Of a stretch of DNA of 6,120 nt, positions 1-6,120 are shown piece after piece (the first letter of the stretch is position 1; every line of letters starts with the position of its first letter). The position numbers and the translations under genes were made by a program. Under the pieces are notes generated by a model. That model was not told the DNA's origin, did no database searches, and saw only the letters and a list, made by a program, of their open reading frames with translations. This stretch comes from an uncultured Lachnospiraceae bacterium. Lineage in GTDB: Bacteria; Bacillota_A; Clostridia; Lachnospirales; Lachnospiraceae. The stretch covers positions 1 through 6,120 of the forward strand of contig CAMOOZ010000011.1 in NCBI GenBank assembly GCA_946621895.1, written 5' to 3'.

Positions 1-1052
1 ATGTGCAGGATGATCCCTATATCCTTTATCAGGCGGCGCCGGATTATTCCACCTCCCTTTCCGAGAAGAATAATGTGGAGAGAGAAGTCACCGCCGCGGT
101 GGAGGAGGGCTATGAAAACTTTATCACGGCGAGAAAAGCGTACATGCAGTCGAAGGAGGAATCCCGGAAGCTGGAGGAAAAGCTGATCGCGGATGAGGCG
201 AAATATATTCTCGGCGAGCTGGAGAAAGAGGAATATGACATCGAGAAGGAGGAATTTGAAGCCCTTCAGACGGAAATGAATAAGAATCTCTCCACCTTAA
301 GCGAGACCGCCTACAACTTTGACCGCACCACCTGCGGAGGCGCGTCGGAATATTATGAATCGGAGTCGACCACCTTGAGCCAGGCGGCCGGGGTGGAATC
401 GCGAAGGCAAAAAACGGAATATGCAGAGGGGATCATCTATACGATCCGCTCCATCGTGTCCAGCCAGGAATTTGTCCTGAATGTCATTGTCCCGGAAGGC
501 TTTACGGCGCCGGGGGGAGAAGCGATCAATGTGACGGACTTCGAGCTCTGGTGCGACGGGATAAGGATCGGCCAGAAAACGCCGGTCAGCCAGGGGTTAA
601 AGCACCTTACCCTTACGGTGAGCGGGGTGGATGAGGTAAAGGTCCGTCTCTTCGACGGCAATAAGGTCCTCACGGACTGTGAGATCGATCCCGCCGTGAC
701 CAGCGGTCCGCTGCCCATTGCTTCCGGCACGGAGAGCGGAACTGTCCGCGAGGTTTTAGGCACTTATACCCTTGAGGACAGGCTGGACGAGGGCAGGATC
801 AGCGCAGGGTTTACGATCTCCTCCAAATATCCGGTGCGGTATTACCGGATCAAGGACAAAGAGCAGGATGTGTATCTCTATGACGAGGCCTTTAAGGATA
901 TTGCGGAGGAATTCCTCTATATCTCTGTGATACGAAATGATTTTACACAATTAGAAATTGAACTATATGATGAGAACCGGAATCTCCTCCGCACCGGACA
1001 GTTTGATCCGGAAAGGATGGAAATTTACGAGGAAAGTCAGGCTGACGGGTGA
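1..1052 (+). CDS. TolC-like helical-hairpin protein with beta-rich C-terminal region (5' partial)
   Basis: The frame is open from the left edge to a TGA at 1050-1052. The GTG at position 3 is unlikely to be the start: no ribosome site can be seen and no signal peptide follows, so the true start probably lies upstream. Counting from position 3, residues about 21-112 are a long charged helical segment. It ends in a pattern typical of the second half of a TolC/outer-membrane-efflux repeat: AKYILGELEKEEYD (66-79), then a helix, then YNFDRTTCGG (104-113), matching the family theme 'a.Y.lG.....ey......l......l..a.ynf...tG'. Residues about 130-349 are beta-rich with alternating hydrophobics (for example FVLNVIVPEGF and VKVRLFDGNKVL), a part that TolC proteins normally lack. 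TolC family members form envelope-spanning channels in efflux and type I secretion; in monoderm Clostridia their relatives have no clear role. It overlaps the next gene by 4 bp. A generic coiled-coil surface protein is the alternative; the TolC link rests on motif recall only. Confidence 0.6.
   Translation, partial: VQDDPYILYQAAPDYSTSLSEKNNVEREVTAAVEEGYENFITARKAYMQSKEESRKLEEKLIADEAKYILGELEKEEYDIEKEEFEALQTEMNKNLSTLSETAYNFDRTTCGGASEYYESESTTLSQAAGVESRRQKTEYAEGIIYTIRSIVSSQEFVLNVIVPEGFTAPGGEAINVTDFELWCDGIRIGQKTPVSQGLKHLTLTVSGVDEVKVRLFDGNKVLTDCEIDPAVTSGPLPIASGTESGTVREVLGTYTLEDRLDEGRISAGFTISSKYPVRYYRIKDKEQDVYLYDEAFKDIAEEFLYISVIRNDFTQLEIELYDENRNLLRTGQFDPERMEIYEESQADG
1029..1036 (+). promoter_or_regulatory. 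Ribosome binding site for the 1039-residue secreted protein
   Basis: GAGGAAAG lies inside the end of the upstream gene, 12 bases before the GTG at 1049. The spacing is long for a Shine-Dalgarno site. The start does not depend on it: an in-frame TGA at 1043-1045 leaves one codon before the GTG, so no earlier start is possible. Coupling to termination of the upstream gene (overlap GTGA) probably assists initiation. Confidence 0.5.
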
Positions 1053-4000
1053 AAAAGAACAGTTCGGAAAAACTGCATAGCCGTAAAGGCATATTCGCGG
1101 CGGCATTGCTGCTTGGCGTGCTCTTCCTTGCCCCGTTTGTCGGGCTGAACGGGAAAACGGCGTCTGCCCAGGGAAACGGCTCCTCTGCCGGTTATGGCAG
1201 GTCAGGGGCGATGGTGAAGCTGAAGAATTATATCGCCGAGCATGAGATCCCCAACCGGTATCTGTATATCGGCACCTATCTGATCGATTCTTCGGTGATC
1301 ACGCCGCAGTATTATGATCTGGCGCAGAAAAGCATGCGCGCATCAGGTCAGAACAACCAGCTGTATAAATCGGAGCTGGCGGGCGGTGCCTGGCGGGATA
1401 TCACCCCGGGAGGGATTGATTCCATCCGGCCCGGCGGCGCGGATGCGGCGTCCAGGAGCGGTGAGAATGGCGAAGAAAATGGAGGCGCCGGCGGCCGGAC
1501 GGATGGTGACGGGAGCTCCGGGAGCGCTTCCGGTGGTCTTTCCGATGAGGAGATCGGCGAAAGCCTGATCAGCTGCGTGGTCGGGGAGGACGGGATCGCC
1601 AGGGATCCTAAGACAGGCGAAATGATGGATGTGTTCGGCAATCCCTATGACCTGATCGATTTGGAGGAGCTGAAGCCGTTAGTCGATCAGTTCAGCCTCC
1701 GTTATAATGACGCGGATCGAAATGCGGTGCAGGAGCAGGAGATCTACCTGACGCAGATGGCGCTTGGCGATCCGGAGGGACAGTATGCGGTGATCATGCC
1801 CCGTCTTGATCAGAATGAAGTGTCCTTAAAATGCGATGCGAGGCTGAATACGCTGCGGTCCAGATATTATGAAGTCCTCCTGCGGGAGGAAAAGCCCGGA
1901 CAGGCCGCGCAGATCATGAAGCTCATGGAATCCGAGGATGCGAAGCGGAAAATGGAGGTTTTCCGGCTTCTGGCGGTAAATGGCGATGATTCCAGGCTTT
2001 CCATGCTGTCCAGGCTGATCTCTGAGGGCTCAGGCTTTGAGGGCGATATGGAAGAATTTGAACCTGAGCAGGACTATCTGGATGCGATCACAAAAAGCTC
2101 CTGGAACTGCCGCAGCTCTTATGATGCGCTGCGGACAAAGGTGGTCCAGAGAAGGACCGGCGTGGTGGGCGGAAACCGTTTTGAGCTGTCGGAAAGGATC
2201 ACCACCCTTGCGGACGAGCAGCCCGATGCGACGGTGGAAGAGGCGAGGGAGTGCGCGGATAAGCTCTTTTACCTGGAAAACATTGAGAACGGCGTGATCA
2301 GAGAGCTTCGGCCCGAATGGGAATATTGCAGGGATCTGGTGAGCCAGGCGCAGGCGACCCTGTCCGAGATGGCGCGGGGCGGCAATTATGAATACGGCGG
2401 TCCGGGGGTTGATCCGGATCTCCGGGATGAGTACATGGGGATTTTCTATTCCCTGCTTGAGCAGGCAAGGATTGAGCTGCAGCAGCTGATCGAAGCAAAG
2501 GTGCTCAGGGAGAAGTCGCTCTACGACACGGAGAAGGAAGAGACGGAAAATACACTCCGTTTTCTGGCTGCGGAGATGAATCTCAATGCCCTGCTGCTGA
2601 CTTCCGCCGGGGATACGGGATTTTTCCGGGAGTATATTGAGACCAGCCTGAATGCGTATGGTTCCTGGCTGCAGGCAACTTATGACCGGATAAAGAGCGC
2701 CGCCGGCGGGAATGACGGGGAAGCGGAAAAGGAAAAAAAGGCGCTGGACGAGGCGTATGCCAGGGCGGTGGATGATGAGGACTATGCGAGGGCGAGAGAG
2801 CTCGAGCTGGAATTGGCTGCCTATAATGCCGTGTCGGATAATTCCGGAGAGGCCGGAGAGATAGAGGATTTTTCCGATTATCTGCCGGGAGGCGGGAATG
2901 CGGAGACCTTCCGGGAAAACCTGGCAAAGCTTGTGGACGGCATGCTTTCTGCGGGGGATACCTCCTTAGTGCTTCAGATCGCAAAGGAGCTTTCCGACAG
3001 GGGGGATGTTGCCAATCTGGATCGCATCCTGCAGTCGGTAAGAGAGACCGGACAGCCGGAAGAGCTGTATGAAAAAGTAAAGGAATATCGGGATGCGGCG
3101 GCTGCGGCCGGGGAAAGGCCCGGGCCGCAGGTCTCTGACACGCAGAGTGATCAGACAGATCAAAGTGCAGGCACCGGAAATGACGGCGCCGGAAGCGGCG
3201 GAACCGGAAATAACGGCGCAGGAGGGAGCGGCGCAGGGAATGCCGGGGCCGGAAATGGCGGCGCAGGGAATGCCGGGAACGGAGATGGCAGCGCCGGAGG
3301 AAACGGCAGTGAAAGTGCCGGGACAGGAAACGGCGAAGCGGATGATGTCGCGGCGTTGGATGCAGGAACATTAGAGGGTGAGCCGGCGGATGCCGATGCG
3401 GCGGATGGGACAGAGGACGCATCCGGAGAAGGGGAAGGTGATGGCTCCGGCGAGTCCGGAAAAGGCAAAGAGAACATGCGCAATGCTACCGGCAAGGGGC
3501 AGCGTTATGTGGCGCCGAGCAAGGCGGATCACACCCCGAGCGCCCTTTCCGACAGTGATATAGAGGATGCGATAGAGAGCGCCCTTGGCGGTCCGTTTTC
3601 CGGGCTTTCCCAGGATGCGAAGGCGGCGGTGGTCGCTGCATTGAATTCCTACGGCATGAATCATGGGGATGCCGGGTGCCTTGACTATGCAAGAAAGCTC
3701 CTTTCCACCATCATGGGGGAAAAGAATGTGCTGGTCTATACAAAATATAAGCATAACCGGATCTATGAGCTGGTAAGCATGGGCGTCATCGACAGGGCGA
3801 GAAGCTTTACCGGGTACCGCTGGGTCAGTATCGGCGGGAAGGAGAGCCTGGCGGCCTGCGGCGAGGCGGGCAAGGACGGGATCATGGGAGGGATCCGGTT
3901 TACCGTAGAGGTGGGAGAAAGAAGGCTCGTCCTGCCGGATGGCATGAAATTCGAGATGGGCCTGGTGGTATACACGCAGCAGGATCATTATCTTGATTCC

Positions 4001-4168
4001 ACGGGAGAGACGAATTATCCCTATCTGGATGAGGCTGTAACGGAGATCACGCTGAACATCCGGAGTGAATATATCAACAATACGGATTATGCCATACTGA
4101 TCACGGAGAAAATGCAGCGGATGGTGGATAAGATCATAAAGGCACTGGAAGAGAGGATCCGGTCTTGA
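1049..4168 (+). CDS. Large secreted multidomain protein, first of a paralogous pair
   Basis: Function unknown; I do not recognise a named family. The GTG start overlaps the upstream stop (GTGA), and an in-frame stop at 1043 excludes an earlier start. Residues 1-40 form a signal peptide: basic KK and HSRK, a hydrophobic core at about 14-33, and a probable signal peptidase I site ASA|Q. Residues about 54-300 form a module shared with the next gene: IGTYLIDSSV (74-83), SGQ...Y.SELA (99-111), NPYDLIDLEEL (198-208), C262-D-A-R-L and IMKLMESEDAKR (289-300). A Gly/Asp/Ser-rich insert sits at about 129-163. Residues about 300-690 are charged and helical, with coiled-coil-like stretches. Residues 706-765 are Gly/Asn/Ala-rich and about 764-808 acidic/Gly-rich, together a flexible linker. 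Residues about 828-1039 are a globular domain ending in a basic amphipathic helix. No lipobox, LPXTG motif or transmembrane anchor is seen, so the mature protein is probably extracytoplasmic and held by partners. A role as an envelope component working with the neighbouring TolC-like protein is inference. Confidence 0.9.
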   Translation: MKKNSSEKLHSRKGIFAAALLLGVLFLAPFVGLNGKTASAQGNGSSAGYGRSGAMVKLKNYIAEHEIPNRYLYIGTYLIDSSVITPQYYDLAQKSMRASGQNNQLYKSELAGGAWRDITPGGIDSIRPGGADAASRSGENGEENGGAGGRTDGDGSSGSASGGLSDEEIGESLISCVVGEDGIARDPKTGEMMDVFGNPYDLIDLEELKPLVDQFSLRYNDADRNAVQEQEIYLTQMALGDPEGQYAVIMPRLDQNEVSLKCDARLNTLRSRYYEVLLREEKPGQAAQIMKLMESEDAKRKMEVFRLLAVNGDDSRLSMLSRLISEGSGFEGDMEEFEPEQDYLDAITKSSWNCRSSYDALRTKVVQRRTGVVGGNRFELSERITTLADEQPDATVEEARECADKLFYLENIENGVIRELRPEWEYCRDLVSQAQATLSEMARGGNYEYGGPGVDPDLRDEYMGIFYSLLEQARIELQQLIEAKVLREKSLYDTEKEETENTLRFLAAEMNLNALLLTSAGDTGFFREYIETSLNAYGSWLQATYDRIKSAAGGNDGEAEKEKKALDEAYARAVDDEDYARARELELELAAYNAVSDNSGEAGEIEDFSDYLPGGGNAETFRENLAKLVDGMLSAGDTSLVLQIAKELSDRGDVANLDRILQSVRETGQPEELYEKVKEYRDAAAAAGERPGPQVSDTQSDQTDQSAGTGNDGAGSGGTGNNGAGGSGAGNAGAGNGGAGNAGNGDGSAGGNGSESAGTGNGEADDVAALDAGTLEGEPADADAADGTEDASGEGEGDGSGESGKGKENMRNATGKGQRYVAPSKADHTPSALSDSDIEDAIESALGGPFSGLSQDAKAAVVAALNSYGMNHGDAGCLDYARKLLSTIMGEKNVLVYTKYKHNRIYELVSMGVIDRARSFTGYRWVSIGGKESLAACGEAGKDGIMGGIRFTVEVGERRLVLPDGMKFEMGLVVYTQQDHYLDSTGETNYPYLDEAVTEITLNIRSEYINNTDYAILITEKMQRMVDKIIKALEERIRS
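3164..3343 (+). repeat. Gly/Asn/Ala low-complexity repeat tract inside the secreted protein
   Basis: Codons 706-765 of the host gene encode an imperfect array of short units of the type GAGN.G, GNGGAG and GTGN.G, with Gly at nearly every second or third position. At DNA level the tract is built from variants of GGCGCAGG, GGAAATGGCGG and GCCGGAAACGG. It is followed by an acidic Asp/Glu/Ala/Gly stretch to about position 3472. Such tracts usually act as flexible spacers between folded domains; here the spacer separates the helical body from the C-terminal domain. Slippage between units could change its length between strains. Confidence 0.8.
3228..3277 (+). repeat. Perfect 20-bp direct repeat, 30-bp period
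   Basis: GCGGCGCAGGGAATGCCGGG occurs identically at 3228-3247 and 3258-3277, in the same reading frame. The 30-bp period keeps the frame and adds ten residues per unit, which is what recent in-frame duplication inside the Gly-rich tract would leave. Confidence 0.85.
4151..4156 (+). promoter_or_regulatory. Ribosome binding site that fixes the TTG start of the third gene
   Basis: GAGAGG lies 8 bases before the TTG at 4165, within the last codons of the preceding gene. Strength and spacing fit a good Shine-Dalgarno site and support TTG as the start. The next in-frame candidates (ATG at 4222, 4228 and 4249) would be far from this site. Confidence 0.65.
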
Positions 4169-6120
4169 ATAAGGGAAAACATCCAGGGAAAAAAATCCGG
4201 CAGATCGCAGCGGCTCTTGCCATGGTGATGCTCGTCTGCTCCATACAGATGCCAAGTGTCTTTGGTGCTTTTGATGTTTCCATCACGGATGCCTCCAAAA
4301 GTGAGCAGTGGGAGAAAAACCGCGCGCAGACTTACGCGGAGGTAAGGGAAATGCATCCGGAGTATTTCTATAAGGGCATGCTCTGGATCGGCACCTGGCT
4401 GATCGATTCCACGGTGCTCAATGATTCCATGTATAATCTGGCCAACGACAGCGTCGAGAAAAGCGGGCAGAGCATTTTCTACTATTATTCGGAGCTTGCG
4501 GACGAGGCAAACGGAGAGTGGCGGGACGCGGGAAATGCCACGGGCTTAAAGGACATCACCTTTGAGGGGGAGAAGGTTCCGGAATCTGAGTTGAATCCGC
4601 TCTGGATCGCCTATGTGGTGCTGGCGGACGGCAAGGTGAGGTCGGTGGAGGATGTGGCCACGGGAAGGGGAGGCGCCTCGACCATCAATCCCTTTAATGT
4701 GGTCAATCCATATGACATCCTGAATCTGCCGGAGCTGGACTCCGTCAAGACCCAGTTCGGTCAGTACGAGCAGCAATACAGCGAGTGGATCAATAATAAA
4801 CAGTCCAGCCCCACCTTCGACTGGATCCAGGAGCAGCACCGTTGCATCACCTGCGCTGCGCTCAGACTTGATAACTGGACGCCCCTGACCTCAAGATTCC
4901 CCTTCCTGCGGCAGAATATGCAAAACGGGGAAACGCAGCAGTGTGATCAGGATCTGGACACATTATATTCCTATTATTCCTATTACTGCGATCTGGGACA
5001 GCGGGAATACGCGGATGAGATCATGCGTCTGATGGAGGCCACGGATGCGAGAAGGCGGGCGATTTCCTATCGCTGGCTTTCCATTGAAGGCACGGACAGG
5101 CCCACCTCCCAGCAGGCGATGAAGGATGCGGAGAATGCATCGAAGTATCAGGATTTTGTGCAGAAGTATGGTACCTGGGAGGAGGTGCAGAGGGATCCCA
5201 ATAGATTTAACGGTGGATTTGGGGAGTTTGTCCAGTATGGTTTTTTCTATGTGCCTGACGGTCCTCTAGGTTACGCCATGGTGTTTCAGCGGGCCTTTGG
5301 CGCTCATCCTTCCCAGTATACGCCTCCCCAGGCGAGCAGCTTAAACCAGATTCCCCGCCTGGCCACGGCGCAGAACCTGATCTATTCCGGCATCACCTAT
5401 AATCAGCGCCGCAGGGGCCGGGATGATGAAGGCGAATTTAACGACAATTATTATGATGTGGTCTTTACGCCGGATTCCGCCTATGTGGATGCCCTGAGCG
5501 ACGCGCTGGAGAAATGCCAGGAAAGCTATGCGAAGTATGAGCAGCTTTCCATCACGGACAACGCGGAGCAGATCCTGCAGCATAAAATTTATGAAACCGC
5601 CGAGCGGACCATCACCTATGCCAGAAACAGGAATATGGAAAGCCTGGAGTCAAACCTTCATGAGCTTGTCCTGCTGGGGCATTTGGAGCAAAACGCCATC
5701 GTGGAGCGTGAAGCGGAGAGAAGCAGGCTCAGGGATCTGATGAACGAGGCGAATAACCGGCTCACTTCCAGAATCAGCGCCGGGGCTTCCGCTGATTATC
5801 AGACGGCCCAGAGTGAAGGGAAGGAAGACAAGGTATTAAACGCCATTCTGGAGGAGCAGAAGGGACTGGCCACGAATGTGGTGGGGCAGCTTCAGTTTTT
5901 CACCTCCGAAATGACGGATCGTCTGGATAAGGACGCGGCCGTGAGCTTTATCGACGCGCAGATCAACTGGACGGAGAGCCGCAGGAGCGTGATCAGGCAG
6001 GACGGCTTTTCCGCCAAGGCCGGCGAGGTGCTGGATGCGCATATCGCGTGGTTAAGGCAGCTTCGCAATAAGATACTTGGGGATGAGACCGGGGACGAGG
6101 ATCTGGATAAGCTGAAGGCG
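4165..6120 (+). CDS. Secreted protein, second of the paralogous pair (3' partial)
   Basis: Function unknown. The frame is open from an in-frame TAA at 4129 to the right edge, giving 652 visible residues. The first possible start after that stop is TTG at 4165, overlapping the upstream stop as TTGA with a well-placed ribosome site. It yields a complete signal peptide: basic NKGKHPGKKIR, hydrophobic core at about 14-29, likely cleavage near VFG|A (34/35). The ATG at 4222 would remove the basic region and part of the core. The N-terminal module matches the preceding gene: IGTWLIDSTV (75-84), SGQ...YYSELA (100-112), W-R-D (119-121), NPYDILNLPEL (181-191), C260-D-Q-D-L and IMRLMEATDARR (286-297). 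Differences include a C-x2-C pair (C227, C230), an aromatic stretch TLYSYYSYYC (266-275) and a Tyr/Phe-rich region at about 310-432 with no clear match in the paralogue. Residues about 433-652 are helical and charged. Cys25 lies in the signal peptide but without a lipobox. Whether the missing end carries a Gly-rich linker and C-terminal domain like its neighbour's cannot be seen. Confidence 0.88.
   Translation, partial: MNKGKHPGKKIRQIAAALAMVMLVCSIQMPSVFGAFDVSITDASKSEQWEKNRAQTYAEVREMHPEYFYKGMLWIGTWLIDSTVLNDSMYNLANDSVEKSGQSIFYYYSELADEANGEWRDAGNATGLKDITFEGEKVPESELNPLWIAYVVLADGKVRSVEDVATGRGGASTINPFNVVNPYDILNLPELDSVKTQFGQYEQQYSEWINNKQSSPTFDWIQEQHRCITCAALRLDNWTPLTSRFPFLRQNMQNGETQQCDQDLDTLYSYYSYYCDLGQREYADEIMRLMEATDARRRAISYRWLSIEGTDRPTSQQAMKDAENASKYQDFVQKYGTWEEVQRDPNRFNGGFGEFVQYGFFYVPDGPLGYAMVFQRAFGAHPSQYTPPQASSLNQIPRLATAQNLIYSGITYNQRRRGRDDEGEFNDNYYDVVFTPDSAYVDALSDALEKCQESYAKYEQLSITDNAEQILQHKIYETAERTITYARNRNMESLESNLHELVLLGHLEQNAIVEREAERSRLRDLMNEANNRLTSRISAGASADYQTAQSEGKEDKVLNAILEEQKGLATNVVGQLQFFTSEMTDRLDKDAAVSFIDAQINWTESRRSVIRQDGFSAKAGEVLDAHIAWLRQLRNKILGDETGDEDLDKLKA

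Noticed and set aside
3..5. GTG at position 3 as the true start of the first gene
   Set aside because: No ribosome site can be seen, no export signal follows, and the visible part begins inside what looks like a repeat of a longer protein.
1..186. Arg/Pro-rich frame starting at the first base
   Set aside because: Out-of-frame shadow of the TolC-like gene with implausible composition.
3164..3343. RTX calcium-binding or collagen-like repeat
   Set aside because: The units lack the GGxGxDxUx nonapeptide pattern with its hydrophobic position, and also the strict Gly-X-Y period with proline expected of collagen. Tempting beside a TolC-like gene, but unsupported.
2583..3422. Minus-strand open frame of 279 codons rich in Arg, His and Pro
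   Set aside because: The extreme Arg/His/Pro content is the reverse complement of GC-rich helical and Gly-rich coding sequence; no recognisable domain.
3160..3495. Minus-strand Pro/Ala/Ser-rich open frame of 111 codons
   Set aside because: Proline repeats arise because the opposite strand encodes the Gly-rich tract (GGN read in reverse gives CCN codons).
3371..4255. Minus-strand open frame of 294 codons
   Set aside because: It is antisense to the C-terminal domain of the first secreted protein and the start of the next gene. Its composition is that of a shadow frame and it cuts across a well-supported gene junction.
4165..4266. Lipoprotein signal in the third gene (Cys25)
   Set aside because: The residues before the cysteine are M-L-V, without the small residue expected at -1 of a lipobox, and the hydrophobic core continues past it.

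Overview
The window is one strand of an apparently single operon. Three long plus-strand genes overlap each other by 4 bp and fill the sequence completely, with no intergenic space, RNA gene, mobile element, CRISPR array, promoter or terminator visible. The first gene enters from the left edge (5' end missing) and the third runs off the right edge (3' end missing). The moderately high GC content, purine-rich Shine-Dalgarno sites, GTG and TTG starts and protein style suggest a higher-GC member of the Clostridia, Lachnospiraceae-like. That placement is inference; no marker gene is present.

Layout: (1) 1-1052 is the C-terminal 349 residues of a protein with a TolC-like helical-hairpin segment followed by a beta-rich C-terminal region. 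(2) 1049-4168 is a complete 1039-residue secreted protein: signal peptide, conserved N-terminal module, long helical body, Gly/Asn/Ala-rich and acidic linkers, and a C-terminal globular domain with a weak resemblance to copper-amine-oxidase-N-like stalk domains. (3) 4165-6120 is a second secreted protein (652 residues visible) starting at TTG. It is a divergent paralogue of gene 2: the motif IGT[YW]LIDS[ST]V, the block NPYD[LI]..L.EL and a Cys-Asp helix followed by IM.LME..DA.R occur in the same order at nearly the same residue numbers.

How they may work together: two paralogous exported proteins translationally coupled to a TolC-like protein suggest a cell-envelope assembly, perhaps accessory parts of an export or efflux machine in a Gram-positive wall. 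No ATPase, permease or adaptor lies inside the window, so substrate and mechanism cannot be read from it. The paralogous pair is not a family I recognise and is the most novel element here.
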